Below are positions 44,330 through 53,233 of a stretch of DNA of 64,000 nucleotides, one piece after another (the first letter of the stretch is position 1; each line of letters starts with the position of its first letter). Origin of the DNA: Stappia stellulata DSM 5886 (GTDB lineage Bacteria; Pseudomonadota; Alphaproteobacteria; Rhizobiales; Stappiaceae); contig NZ_KE384083.1 in assembly GCF_000423705.1 (NCBI RefSeq), forward strand, positions 62,001 to 126,000, read 5' to 3'. Below the pieces are notes generated by a model. It saw nothing but the letters and a program-made list of their open reading frames with translations. It had not been told where the DNA came from and did not search any database. A program made the translations under genes and the position numbers.

Positions 44330-44418
44330 GTTTCCCGCAATGTTATGGGAAGGATTCTCACCGGGCCCTCACGGCAACGCGAGAGCAGGAAACCACAGAC
44401 ACCACCACTCCCTCCGCC

Positions 44419-44446
44419 GTCATCCCGACTTAATCGGGGATCCATT
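44419..44446. repeat. Palindromic intergenic repeat, copy 1
   Basis: 28 bases GTCATCCCGACTTA... to ATCC ATT; it contains CCCGA / TCGGG arms. It is an inverted, near-identical copy of 44603-44631 (one base inserted and one base different). Confidence 0.7.
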
Positions 44447-44602
44447 GGCACCCTCGGCAAGGTCGCGAGCGTCGAGACGAAGACGAGCTGTGTCGCTTTC
44501 AAAACGGCCGGCAAGGCCTGGCCGGTCCCCACGCTCCGCTTCGCGGCCAGGGAACGGTCACCAGGTGGATGACCGCAACACCCCGCATTCGCTCTGCAAA
44601 CG

Positions 44603-44631
44603 AATGGATCCCCGATCAAGTCGGGGATGAC
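44603..44631. repeat. Palindromic intergenic repeat, copy 2 (inverted)
   Basis: 29 bases whose reverse complement begins GTCATCCCCGACTTGATC and ends GGGGATCCATT. With copy 1 it flanks a segment of about 156 bases. Together they could be the ends of a small MITE-like element, or two members of a family of intergenic palindromes common in alphaproteobacteria. Confidence 0.7.
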
Positions 44632-44733
44632 GCGGGGTGCTTGTTTGCCTTTGTCAGCCACCTCAAGCCGGGGCGGTCCGACCGCGCCGACTTTGTTGTT
44701 CCCGCGCCACGCAATGTCAGCGCCCGGAAAACC

Positions 44734-46146
44734 TCACCGAAACAGGCTGCTCTGCCCGCGCGGGAGGTAGGCGCCCTGCCCCTTTTGCGCGACCAGTTCG
44801 CCGTTCTCCACCGCGACGTCGCCGCGCAGCAGGACCGTGACCGGGCGTCCGGTGATCTCCATGCCCTCATAGGGCGTGTAGTCGGCGCCGTGCTGGAGAT
44901 CCGCGTTGCGGATCGTGCCCTTTGCCGTCGGATCCCAGATCGCGATGTCGGCGTCGGATCCGACAGCAATCGTGCCCTTTTGCGGGTAGAGGCCGTAGAG
45001 CTTGGCGTGGTTGGTGGCGGTCAGTTCGACGAAGCGGTTGACGTCGATGCGGCCCGTGGCGACGCCTTGCGAGAACAGGATCTGCAGCCGCGTGCCGACA
45101 CCCGGAATGCCGTTCGGGATCCAGCGGAAGGACTGTTTGCCCTTCTCCGTCTTCTTGCCTTCGCTGTCCTCGAAACGGAACGGGCAATGGTCGGAGGAAA
45201 AGAGATCGAAGACGCCGGTCTCCAGCCCCTGCCAGCAGGCGTCCTGGCTCGGCTTGTCGCGCGGCGGCGGCGAGCAGACGTATTTCGCGCCCTCGAAATC
45301 CTCCGTGTCGAGATCCTCGGCGGTGAGCACCAGATATTGCGGGCAGGTCTCGCCGGCAATTTTCTGACCGCGCATCCGCGCGCGACCGACCTCCTCCATC
45401 GCCTCGCGGTTGGAAACATGGACGATGACGATGGGGGTGTCGACGATTTCGGCCAGCGACAGCGCGCGGTGGGTTGCCTCGCGTTCGGCGGCGATCGGCC
45501 GGCTGGTCGCATGGTGATAGGGCGCGGTGTCGCCGTCCTCCTCGCGCCGCCCGATCAGATAGCGGATCGCGTCCTCGTTCTCGCAATGGACCAGCACGAC
45601 CTGCTTGGAGCGGCGGGCAGAATCGAGCGTTGCCAGGATCTCGTCGTCGCGCAGGCGCAAGCCCTCGTAGGTCATGAAGACCTTGATCGAGGTGTAGCCT
45701 TCCTCGGCGAGCGCCGGCATCTCCTGCCCCAAAACCGTCGGCGTCGGGTCGGAGACGATCAGGTGGAAGCTGACGTCGGTGTAGCAGTTTCCTTCCGCGA
45801 GGGCGTGATAGCCGTTGAGCGCCTCGCGCAGGCCGACGCCCTTTTGCTGCAGGCAGAACGGCATCACCGTGGTGTTGCCGCCAAGAAGCGCGGAGCGCGT
45901 CGCGCTTTCGAAATCATCCGCCATGACGATGCCGTCGCCAGACGGCTGGGCGATGTGAACGTGACTGTCGATGCCGCCCGGCATGACCAGCAGACCGCGC
46001 GCATCGATCTCGCGCGCCCCTTGCGCCAAATCCGAACCGAGGGCGACGATCCTGCCGTCGCGAATACCGACGTCGCAGGGAACCGCATCGGCGGCGGTCA
46101 CCACCGTGCCGCCGCGAATGACCGTGTCGAAGGCGGGCGCGCTCAT
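44734..46146 (-). CDS. Dihydropyrimidinase / hydantoinase-type amidohydrolase (second copy)
   Basis: 470-residue paralogue of the hydantoinase at 30524. Metal ligands H62 and H64 (GGIDSHVHIA), the carbamylated lysine K155 (YTSIKVFMTY), histidine motifs VLVHCEN and IVHVSNREAM, and the aspartate of FSSDHCPF are intact. The start at 46146 overlaps the stop of the aminotransferase gene (ATGA). An upstream extension through that gene is rejected. Transcribed with the aminotransferase and ABC importer genes on the minus strand; it opens a cyclic amide, with unknown specificity. No N-carbamoyl-amino-acid amidohydrolase is seen in this window. Confidence 0.92.
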   Translation of the reverse strand: MSAPAFDTVIRGGTVVTAADAVPCDVGIRDGRIVALGSDLAQGAREIDARGLLVMPGGIDSHVHIAQPSGDGIVMADDFESATRSALLGGNTTVMPFCLQQKGVGLREALNGYHALAEGNCYTDVSFHLIVSDPTPTVLGQEMPALAEEGYTSIKVFMTYEGLRLRDDEILATLDSARRSKQVVLVHCENEDAIRYLIGRREEDGDTAPYHHATSRPIAAEREATHRALSLAEIVDTPIVIVHVSNREAMEEVGRARMRGQKIAGETCPQYLVLTAEDLDTEDFEGAKYVCSPPPRDKPSQDACWQGLETGVFDLFSSDHCPFRFEDSEGKKTEKGKQSFRWIPNGIPGVGTRLQILFSQGVATGRIDVNRFVELTATNHAKLYGLYPQKGTIAVGSDADIAIWDPTAKGTIRNADLQHGADYTPYEGMEITGRPVTVLLRGDVAVENGELVAQKGQGAYLPRGQSSLFR

Positions 46147-47429
46147 GCGGCGCCTCCCTGCGCCAGCTTGCCGCCGGCGCGGGCCGCATCGAGAACGGCG
46201 TCCAGCTCCCGCGTCATGCGGTCGAGCTCTTCCAGCGTGTTGTAGTGGACCATGGAGACGCGCACGACGCCGCCGGCTTCGGCCAGTCCGAGCTCCTCGA
46301 TCAGGCGTCGGGAATGGAAGTCGCCATGACGGATGGCAATGCCCTTCGGATCCATCTCGCGGCACAGCGCTTCCGGCGTCCAGCCGTCCACGGTGAAGGC
46401 GATGGTCGGAATGCGCGTCGAGCCGGGGGTATTCTCGCCCTGACCGACAAGATGGACGTCGTCCCGGCCGTTGGCCCAGGCGAGCAGACGGTCGACCAAG
46501 GTGTTTTCCTGCGCGGTGATTGCCGCAAAGGCCGCCTCGATCCGTTCGCGCGGCGATGCGTCCGCCGCACCGGCGCGGCGGCCAAGCTCCTGCAGATATT
46601 CGGTGATCCCGAGGATCGAATAGGCCAGCTCGTAGTTCGGATTGCCCGGCTCAAGTTTCCCCGGCACTTTGTCCTTGCCGTAGAAATAGTGATAGAGCGT
46701 GTCGAGCTCGAGCAGATGGGAATGCTTGCCGTACATCAGCGCGGTATGCGGACCGTAGGTCTTGTAGAGACTGAAGGCATAGTAATCGACATCGAGCGCC
46801 TGAACGTCGATGGCGCGATGCGGGGCATAGGCGACGGCGTCGACGCAGATCCTTGCGCCGCGCGCATGCACGAAATCGGCGATCTCGCGGATCGGGTTGA
46901 TTTCGCCCAGGATGTTAGAGACGTGATGCACGCACACGAGACGCGTGCGCTCGCTCATCAGGGGTTCGAGATCCGACAGCTCCAGCCTCAGGGTCTCGCG
47001 GTTGATCGGCCAGGTCTTGATGACGATGCCGAACTCGCTGAGCCGGTCCCAGGGGCCGATGTTGCTTTCGTGATCGGCCACGCAGATGACGACCTCGTCG
47101 CCGGGCGACAGCTGGCCGCGCATCGCGGCGGCGAGATTCTGCATCAGGACCGTGGTCGAGGCGCCGAAGACGATCTCGTCGGAGCGATCCGCGTTCACCA
47201 GAATCTGCGCCGCCTCGCGGGCTTCCTGAAGGGCCCCGGCTGCCGCCTGGGAGACCTCGTAACTGCCGCCGATCTGGACGTTCTTTTCGTAGAGGAACGT
47301 GTTGATGCGCTCCACCGCGCCTTTCAGGATCTGCGACCCGCCGGCATTGTCAAAAAACACCCAGCCGCTTTGCAGGCCGGGAAACTGGGCGCGGACATAC
47401 TCCATGTCGAGCGGCGCATTGGTGAGCAT
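46143..47429 (-). CDS. Class V aminotransferase / cysteine-desulfurase-like PLP enzyme
   Basis: 428-residue PLP enzyme of fold type I. The PLP lysine is K223 (SLYKTYGPH), the ring-stacking histidine is H120 (VADHESNIGPWDRL), and the cofactor-binding aspartate is D197 (CVDAVAYAPH). The SufS catalytic cysteine loop is not apparent, so the protein is more likely a class V aminotransferase, lyase or desulfurase-like enzyme than a true sulfur donor. The start was taken at the ATG at 47429, with CGGAGA upstream. An upstream TTG start is rejected. It overlaps the hydantoinase gene and follows the GlnQ-type ATPase gene after 29 bases. Confidence 0.88.
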   Translation of the reverse strand: MLTNAPLDMEYVRAQFPGLQSGWVFFDNAGGSQILKGAVERINTFLYEKNVQIGGSYEVSQAAAGALQEAREAAQILVNADRSDEIVFGASTTVLMQNLAAAMRGQLSPGDEVVICVADHESNIGPWDRLSEFGIVIKTWPINRETLRLELSDLEPLMSERTRLVCVHHVSNILGEINPIREIADFVHARGARICVDAVAYAPHRAIDVQALDVDYYAFSLYKTYGPHTALMYGKHSHLLELDTLYHYFYGKDKVPGKLEPGNPNYELAYSILGITEYLQELGRRAGAADASPRERIEAAFAAITAQENTLVDRLLAWANGRDDVHLVGQGENTPGSTRIPTIAFTVDGWTPEALCREMDPKGIAIRHGDFHSRRLIEELGLAEAGGVVRVSMVHYNTLEELDRMTRELDAVLDAARAGGKLAQGGAA

Positions 47430-47458
47430 AACTGTCTCCGAAACTGTCGTATGTGAGA

Positions 47459-48196
47459 TCAATGATTGAGGACCGCGCTGAGAAAGTCACGGGTCCGAGG
47501 TTCCTTCGGCGCGTCGAAGATGACTTCCGGCTTGCCGGTTTCCACGATCTTGCCGCCGTTCATGAAGATCACCCGGTCGGCAACCTGGCGGGCAAAGCCC
47601 ATCTCGTGGGTCACGACGATCATGGTCACGCCGGTTCCCGCGAGATCGCGCATGACGTCGAGCACCTCGCCGACCATCTCGGGGTCGAGTGCGGAGGTCG
47701 GCTCGTCGAAGAGCAGCACGCGCGGCTCCATCGCAAGCGCCCGGGCGATGGCAACGCGCTGCTGCTGTCCGCCGGAGAGCTGGCCCGGGTATTTCTCGGC
47801 CTGTTCGCCAATGCCGACGCGGTCGAGCAACTCGCGCGCCTTCTTTTCCGCCTTTGCCTCGGACAGCCCGCGAACCCGCAGCGGCGCCAGCATGATGTTG
47901 CGAAGAACCGTCATATGCGGAAACAGGTTGAAGGACTGGAACACCATGCCGACCTCGGCGCGCACCTGGGCCAGATGCTTGCCCGGCTCCACCGGGATCT
48001 TGTCGACGAGGATGGTGCTCTCTTTCGAAAAGCTCTCCAGCAGGTTGATGCAGCGGATCAGCGTCGATTTGCCGGAACCCGACGGACCGATGACGCAGAC
48101 CACCTCGCCCTCGGCGATGTCGAGGTCGATGTCGGTGAGCGCTGCGAAGGCGCCATAGTGCTTGTTGAGATTGCGGATCTCGATGAAGGACGACAT
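47459..48196 (-). CDS. Polar amino acid ABC transporter ATP-binding protein (GlnQ-like)
   Basis: 245-residue ATPase: Walker [10 protein letters not shown] (about 38-46), Q-loop [12 protein letters not shown], signature [15 protein letters not shown], Walker [13 protein letters not shown] and H-loop THEM. All features are of the PAAT (His/Glu/Gln) family. It starts at 48196 and overlaps the permease gene stop by one base. Works with the permease and binding-protein genes immediately upstream. Confidence 0.94.
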   Translation of the reverse strand: MSSFIEIRNLNKHYGAFAALTDIDLDIAEGEVVCVIGPSGSGKSTLIRCINLLESFSKESTILVDKIPVEPGKHLAQVRAEVGMVFQSFNLFPHMTVLRNIMLAPLRVRGLSEAKAEKKARELLDRVGIGEQAEKYPGQLSGGQQQRVAIARALAMEPRVLLFDEPTSALDPEMVGEVLDVMRDLAGTGVTMIVVTHEMGFARQVADRVIFMNGGKIVETGKPEVIFDAPKEPRTRDFLSAVLNH

Positions 48197-48870
48197 CAGC
48201 GTGCTCCCCTTTGTCCCATGTGACGTTCGAAGCGGGACACCAGTGCCACCAGCGGCCACAGGAATGCCAGATAGATCAGGGCTGCCCCGATCAGCGGGCT
48301 GGGATTGGCGGCGAGCGCCTGCGCCTGCGTCGCCTGTTTCAAGAGATCCGGCATGGCGACGACGGAGGCAAGTGCCGTGTCCTTCATGACGTTGATGCAG
48401 TTGTTGGTCAGTGGCGGGATCACGATCTTGACCGCCTGCGGCAGGACGACATCGACCATCATGTGCCGGTAGCTCAAGCCCAATGCGCGCGAGGCCTCGA
48501 ACTGACCCGACGGGATCGCCTCGATGCCGGCACGGAAAATCTCCGCGGTATAGGCGCCGGACACAAGTGTCAGCGCCACGACGGCGGAGAAGAACGGCGA
48601 CAACCGGATGCCAACGAAGGGCAGCGCGTAATAGACGACGATAAGCAGGACGAGCAGAGGGATCGAGCGGAAGATGTCGATGTAGATCCGGGCGATGAAG
48701 ACAAGCGGCTTGGCGGCGTAGAGGCGGATCAGCGAGAGAAACAGGCCGAGCACGAGGCCGGCGATGATGCTGGTGGCGCCGATCTGGATCGTGATCCACA
48801 AGCCCGACATCAGCATCGGAAAGGTGCGGATCAGGATCGGAACGTTAAAGAAGGTATCGAGCAGGTCCAT
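48196..48870 (-). CDS. Polar amino acid ABC transporter permease (HisM/GlnP-like)
   Basis: 224-residue inner-membrane permease of the His/Glu/Gln/Arg family with about five membrane helices. The EAA-type loop is '[25 protein letters not shown]'. There is one permease gene only, so the transporter presumably uses a homodimer. It lies 78 bases after the binding-protein gene. Confidence 0.92.
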   Translation of the reverse strand: MDLLDTFFNVPILIRTFPMLMSGLWITIQIGATSIIAGLVLGLFLSLIRLYAAKPLVFIARIYIDIFRSIPLLVLLIVVYYALPFVGIRLSPFFSAVVALTLVSGAYTAEIFRAGIEAIPSGQFEASRALGLSYRHMMVDVVLPQAVKIVIPPLTNNCINVMKDTALASVVAMPDLLKQATQAQALAANPSPLIGAALIYLAFLWPLVALVSRFERHMGQRGAR

Positions 48871-48948
48871 GGAGCGTCCGAAGGTGCGGGGCCTGAAAGA
48901 AAGACGCGGGGAGCGATGGAAACCGCACCCCGCGCCCTGCCGGAATGC

Positions 48949-49749
48949 TTATTTCAGGCTCGGCATGTCGAGAACCTTCACGGTCGAGGTGGTGTCTTCC
49001 GGCGTTGCGCCGAACCACTTCTCGTGCAGCTTGGCGATCACGCCCTCTTCCTTGAGGGTGGTGAGCACCCCATTGACCTCGGTTGCAAGCGGTGCGTCCT
49101 TGGCGAACATCATCGAATACTTCTCGCCCGTCTCGATGCGTTGGATCACGGCGAGGTTCGGCTTGTCCTTGGTGTAATAGAGAAGGGCCGGAATATCGCT
49201 GATGTAGCCGTCGATGCGCCCTGCCGCGAGGTCGAGCATCGCGGGTGCCAGACCCTCGTAGCGGCGGATTTCGGAGAAGCCGTATGTGTCGATGTTCTCG
49301 GTCGCCCACATGTCGCCGGTCGACCCGGTGTCGACGCCGATCGCCTTGCCCTTCATGTCGTCGAGCGACTTGAGGCCGCTGGCGGTCGTCGCGGTCAGCG
49401 ACTGGTCGCTGTCGTAATAGGGCTGCGCGAAGGTCACCGATTCCAGACGCTTGTCGGTGATGGTGATCGAGGAGACGGCGATGTCGATCCGGCCGGACTG
49501 GACGGCGGAGAACAGGCCGTTAAAGGGGATGTTCTCGAAGGCGACGGTCTTGTCGAGACGGCCGGCAACCTCGTTGATCAGATCGATCTCGAAGCCGACG
49601 GTCTTGCCGGTTTCATCCTGGAATTCCCACGGCACGTTGCCGATGTTGGCGCCGACGGTCAGATCGGCGGCAAGGACCGGCGCGCTGCCGGCAGCGACGG
49701 TCATGAAGCCGGCAAAGGCGGCGGATTTGAGCAATGAACGGATTTTCAT
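48949..49749 (-). CDS. Polar amino acid ABC transporter solute-binding protein
   Basis: 266-residue family 3 binding protein. A signal peptide (KIRSLLKSAAFAGFMTVAAGSAPVLAA) is followed by LTVGANIGNVPWEFQDETGKTVGFEIDL, with the hydrophobic and acidic ligand-pocket pattern of the family, and VSSITITDKRLESVTFAQPYYDS is the usual second signature. It binds an amino acid or related zwitterion in the periplasm; the ligand could be a hydantoin- or carbamoyl-derived amino acid, as suggested by the downstream hydantoinase. The gene is divergent from a GntR regulator with a 35-base palindrome between them. Confidence 0.94.
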   Translation of the reverse strand: MKIRSLLKSAAFAGFMTVAAGSAPVLAADLTVGANIGNVPWEFQDETGKTVGFEIDLINEVAGRLDKTVAFENIPFNGLFSAVQSGRIDIAVSSITITDKRLESVTFAQPYYDSDQSLTATTASGLKSLDDMKGKAIGVDTGSTGDMWATENIDTYGFSEIRRYEGLAPAMLDLAAGRIDGYISDIPALLYYTKDKPNLAVIQRIETGEKYSMMFAKDAPLATEVNGVLTTLKEEGVIAKLHEKWFGATPEDTTSTVKVLDMPSLK

Positions 49750-49778
49750 GTGAAGTCCCCTGGTGGCGCGTGTTTTTG

Positions 49779-49813
49779 ATTTGGTCTAACTGGTCTGACC
49801 AGTTAGACCAAAT
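49779..49813. promoter_or_regulatory. Perfect 35-bp palindrome, operator candidate for the FCD-GntR
   Basis: A 17-base arm ending in GTCTAACTGGTC pairs perfectly with its inverted copy around a single central base (position 49796). The core CTGGTCTGACCAG has the TGGT-N3-ACCA form bound by FCD-type GntR proteins. It lies in the 178-base spacer between the divergent ABC-transporter and GntR genes, about 30 bases upstream of the SBP start on the minus strand. Likely to repress both promoters. Confidence 0.75.
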
Positions 49814-49927
49814 AACCGCTTTGCAGCGAAGAGTGCAAGGTGGAATGTTGAGCCGCACCGACAGGCACGCAGCGCGTGCCGCGTTCGGCGCACATGCGCG
49901 CATAAGGACAAAAAGGCGAAACTGCGG

Positions 49928-50647
49928 ATGTTCACGCGGATCCCGGTGCCACAGGGTGTGGCCCGAAAGCTCCAGACGATGATTCTGGACGGCGAACTGA
50001 AGACCGGGGAGAAAATCCCCTCCCAGCGCGAGCTGTCCGAGAAATTCGGGGTGAGCCGCGCGTCCCTGCGCGAGGCGCTGATGACGCTGGAGACGATCGG
50101 CCTCGTCAAGACGGAGGCCGGTCGCGGCACCTTCGTCGTCGGAACCTCGCCGGCGTCGGCCAGGACGATGGCCGAATGGCGGTACTCCCACAGCTACGCG
50201 CTCAAGGAGGTTTTCGAAACGCGGCTTATGCTCGAAGGCGAGATCGCCGCCCGCGCGGCCGGTCGCGTCGTGGACGACGACATTCAGGCGCTGACGGATC
50301 TCACCGACGACATGGAACGCTCCTGGGCGGCGCGCGACTATCTGGCGAATGTCGAGGCGGACCTGAAGTTCCACGCGATCATTGCTCGGGCCTGCGGCAA
50401 CAAGATGCTGAGCGAGCTCTACGGCCAGGTGCGGGACCAGGTCACGGAAACCCAGCGCCAGCCGATCCCGATCACCGACCCCAAGCGCATGGAAGCCTCC
50501 GTGAGCGAACACCGGCGGCTGATCGATGCCCTTGCCCGCGGCGATTCCATTGGCGCGCGTCGCGCCATGACCGACCATGTGATCAACACCGCCGCCTGTG
50601 CCGGCTACGACATCCTGGAGGCGGGCGTGGCACATTCGCACGGCTGA
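49928..50647 (+). CDS. GntR family regulator, FCD type (controls ABC/hydantoinase operon)
   Basis: 239-residue regulator: N-terminal winged helix with 'KIPSQRELSEKFGVSRASLREALMTLETIGLV' and a C-terminal FCD domain containing the EADLKFHAII, SEHRRLIDAL and TDHVINT motifs that provide metal or ligand contacts. The start is the ATG at 49928. It is divergent from the polar amino acid transporter operon, with a 35-base perfect palindrome in the spacer. This is the second FCD regulator of the region and is probably specific for the transporter/aminotransferase/hydantoinase set. Confidence 0.93.
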   Translation: MFTRIPVPQGVARKLQTMILDGELKTGEKIPSQRELSEKFGVSRASLREALMTLETIGLVKTEAGRGTFVVGTSPASARTMAEWRYSHSYALKEVFETRLMLEGEIAARAAGRVVDDDIQALTDLTDDMERSWAARDYLANVEADLKFHAIIARACGNKMLSELYGQVRDQVTETQRQPIPITDPKRMEASVSEHRRLIDALARGDSIGARRAMTDHVINTAACAGYDILEAGVAHSHG

Positions 50648-50709
50648 TCCGGAGTCCACAAACGATCAGAAGGCGCCCCTCGGCGAGAGACGAGACGAAA
50701 CCGCCCGGG

Positions 50710-51594
50710 TCAGGACGCAAACCCGGCGACCAGATGGTCGATGAGCAGGCGGACCCGGCGCGGAACCGCCTTTCCGCCCGGATAGACGACCTGAAGCCGC
50801 GCTTCCTCGCCCAGATGCGCTTCGAAGAGCGCCACCAACGCCCCCGATTGAAGATCGTCTCGCACGTCGCAATGGGCTTTCAGGGCAATGCCGTGACCGG
50901 CCCGGCACCACTCGCGCACCAACCCGCCGTCATTGGCGATCCGGTTCCCCGATACCACGACGGAAACCGCACGACCGTCGATCCGGAACCGCCAGTGATT
51001 GTCCAGCGCCTGCCCGAACCGCATCAGGATGCAGTTGTGATCGATCAGCGCGCCGGGATCTGCGGGGGCCCCGTGGCGTGCCAAATAAGCCGGAGAGGCG
51101 CACACCAGCCGCCTGTTGTCCGCGAGTTTCCGCACCCGCAGTCCGCTGTCGGCCAGAGCGCCATAGCGGATCGCCAGATCGATCCCGTGGCGGGGCAGGT
51201 CGCTGTAGCCGTCCGACAGCTCCAGATCGACGCTCACATGCGGGTGCTCTCCCAGGAACGTGTCGATCAACGGCGCAATCCGGCTCCGTCCGAGATCGAC
51301 CGGGACGCTCAGGCGGACCGGTCCGCTGACCTGCTCCATGCCGAGGCGAACCCGTGCGTCGAGATCGCTCGCCTCCGCGATCAGCCGGCCGGCACCTTCC
51401 GCGAGCACCCGTCCCTCCTCGGTCAGGCTCACCGAGCGCGTTGTCCGGTTGAGCAGCGTTGCGCCGAAATGCGTCTCCAGCGCAGCCAGCCGTTGCGAAA
51501 CGCTCGTGGGCGACAAGCCGACCTCGCGTCCCGCGGCGGCAAGGCCGCCCTTTTCCACAATCTTGAGAAACAGCGCGAGGTTGTCGAGGTTCAT
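50710..51594 (-). CDS. LysR family transcriptional regulator
   Basis: 294-residue LysR protein. The helix-turn-helix comprises residues about 1-60 (LALFLKIVEKGGLAAAGREVGLSPTSVSQ, LETHFGATLLNRTTRSV) and the effector domain about 90-290. It is of the group that controls small reductase or stress-response genes. The start at 51594 is the first in-frame ATG of the domain; the open frame upstream is rejected. The OYE operon begins at 51774, divergent, so the LysR is likely to regulate it. Confidence 0.92.
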   Translation of the reverse strand: MNLDNLALFLKIVEKGGLAAAGREVGLSPTSVSQRLAALETHFGATLLNRTTRSVSLTEEGRVLAEGAGRLIAEASDLDARVRLGMEQVSGPVRLSVPVDLGRSRIAPLIDTFLGEHPHVSVDLELSDGYSDLPRHGIDLAIRYGALADSGLRVRKLADNRRLVCASPAYLARHGAPADPGALIDHNCILMRFGQALDNHWRFRIDGRAVSVVVSGNRIANDGGLVREWCRAGHGIALKAHCDVRDDLQSGALVALFEAHLGEEARLQVVYPGGKAVPRRVRLLIDHLVAGFAS

Positions 51595-51773
51595 TATCCG
51601 TAATTCCCAAATTGTCATTTTGATTTTGAGCGGATTATCTCTTCTTAGCAAACAAGGCATGTTGGCGAAACAACCGCTTCTCACAACGCCTGCCGTCGCG
51701 AGAAGCCCACGTTCTCCCGGGCGATGTCCGCCTCGGCCTCCGGGAGCCCGCACTTCATCAAGGACCGCCTGCC

Positions 51774-52871
51774 ATGACCATGATTTTCAATGCACTCACT
51801 CTGGGAGCACTTGCCCTTCCAAACCGCATCGTGATGGCGCCGATGACGCGGGCGCGGACGGATCAGCCCGGCAATGTTCCGAATGCAATGATGGCCGAGT
51901 ATTACTCCCAACGCGCCAGTGCCGGCCTGATCGTCTCCGAAGCCACGCAGGTCAGCCCGCAGGGACAGGGCTACTCTTTTACCCCCGGCATCCACTCACG
52001 CGCGCAGATCGCCGGCTGGCGCAAGGTCACGGACGCGGTTCACGCCGCCGGCGGACGCATGTTCCTGCAGCTCTGGCATGTGGGGCGAATGAGCCACGAG
52101 AGCTTTCATGCGGACGGCCTTCCGGTCGCGCCATCCGCATTGTCCCCGGATGCCTCGGTCTGGGTTGCCGACCCTGAAACCGGCGAGGGCAAGATGTTGC
52201 CCTCGCCTCTCCCCAGGGCACTGGAAACCGATGAAATCCCCGGGATTGTCGACCAGTTCCGGCAAGCGGCCGCCAATGCCGCGGAGGCGGGCTTCGACGG
52301 CGTCGAAATCCATGGGGCGAACGGCTATCTGGTCGACCAGTTTCTGCGCCGCTCCTCCAACCTGCGCACGGACCGCTATGGCGGGCCTCAGGAAAACAGG
52401 ATCCGGTTTCTGGTCGAGGTCGCGGAAGCGGTCGCCGGCGAAATCGGTGCGGGACGAACCGGCATCCGGCTGTCGCCCTACATAACCCAGCGCAACATGG
52501 AAGACGCGGAAATCATCCCGACCATCTTGCGGGCGGCAAGGGAAATCGAGCGGATCGGCCTTGCCTATATTCATCTGTCGGAAGCCGACTGGGACGATGC
52601 GCCCGTCATTCCCGAAAGGTTTCGCGAAGACCTGCGCGCAACCTACTCGGGGACTTTGATCGTCGCGGGGAAATACGACAAGGCACGGGCGGAGCGCATC
52701 CTCGCGGAGGGGCTTGCCGACCTCGTGGCCTTCGGACGTCCCTTCGTTGCCAATCCCGACCTGCCCGACCGGTTGCGCCGCCACGCACCGCTTGCCGCTT
52801 TCGATCCGGCAACGCTCTTCGGCGGAGGTACGCGCGGGTACTCCGACTACCCCGCGCTGAGCCCGGCATGA
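51774..52871 (+). CDS. Old Yellow Enzyme family alkene reductase (NemA-like)
   Basis: 365-residue FMN-dependent ene-reductase. MAPMTRARTD (FMN-binding N-terminus), 'HGANGYLVDQFLRRSSNLR' with the H-N pair that binds the carbonyl of the substrate and the tyrosine proton donor, RTDRYGG, and FGRPFVANPDLPDRL are all present. It reduces activated alkenes such as N-ethylmaleimide, enones and nitro compounds with NAD(P)H. First gene of an operon with a cupin and an alcohol dehydrogenase; the stop overlaps the next start (ATGA). The LysR gene is divergent. Confidence 0.93.
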   Translation: MTMIFNALTLGALALPNRIVMAPMTRARTDQPGNVPNAMMAEYYSQRASAGLIVSEATQVSPQGQGYSFTPGIHSRAQIAGWRKVTDAVHAAGGRMFLQLWHVGRMSHESFHADGLPVAPSALSPDASVWVADPETGEGKMLPSPLPRALETDEIPGIVDQFRQAAANAAEAGFDGVEIHGANGYLVDQFLRRSSNLRTDRYGGPQENRIRFLVEVAEAVAGEIGAGRTGIRLSPYITQRNMEDAEIIPTILRAAREIERIGLAYIHLSEADWDDAPVIPERFREDLRATYSGTLIVAGKYDKARAERILAEGLADLVAFGRPFVANPDLPDRLRRHAPLAAFDPATLFGGGTRGYSDYPALSPA

Positions 52872-53233
52872 GCGGGCCGCACCAGTTGACTCCGGCAGAG
52901 GTTGAACGGGGCCGGACAAACGACCGGATCGGCACAAGGCGCGTGCACGCCACCGCGGGATTTTCCCTCTGGCATATTCGCCTGCAGCCGGGGGAAACGC
53001 TCCCGGCGCACCGCCACGACCGCCCCTACATCTGGACCGTGTTGAGCGATGGCAAGGCGCGCGCACGGCGCGATGACGGCACGGTCACCAAGGTGAGCTA
53101 TCGCGCCGGCGACACCACCCACCATTCGCAACTCTCGCCGGAGACGGCCTTCGTCCACGATCTTACAAACACCGGCTCCGCCGAGCTTGTGTTCGTCACC
53201 ATCGAATTCAACCGGGAAGGATCCCATTCATGA
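52868..53233 (+). CDS. Cupin domain protein
   Basis: 121-residue single cupin barrel. The metal-ligand-type region is FSLWHIRLQPGETLPAHRHDRPYIWTVLSDG (about 30-60), with HxH (H52-H54), and THHSQLSPETAF provides a further histidine pair. No enzymatic role can be assigned; a quencher, isomerase or sensor is possible. Start and stop overlap with neighbouring genes as ATGA. Works in the OYE operon. Confidence 0.85.
   Translation: MSGPHQLTPAEVERGRTNDRIGTRRVHATAGFSLWHIRLQPGETLPAHRHDRPYIWTVLSDGKARARRDDGTVTKVSYRAGDTTHHSQLSPETAFVHDLTNTGSAELVFVTIEFNREGSHS

Larger units (their letters stand above)
44107..44733. other. Repeat-rich intergenic region
   Basis: 627 bases between convergent operons without a gene. 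It contains a GC hairpin at 44141-44170, several GTCATCCC-type palindromic elements, a terminator-like hairpin at 44292-44329 and a pair of inverted near-identical 28/29-mers at 44419-44446 and 44603-44631. Listed separately below. I read it as an intergenic repeat cluster. Confidence 0.6.
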
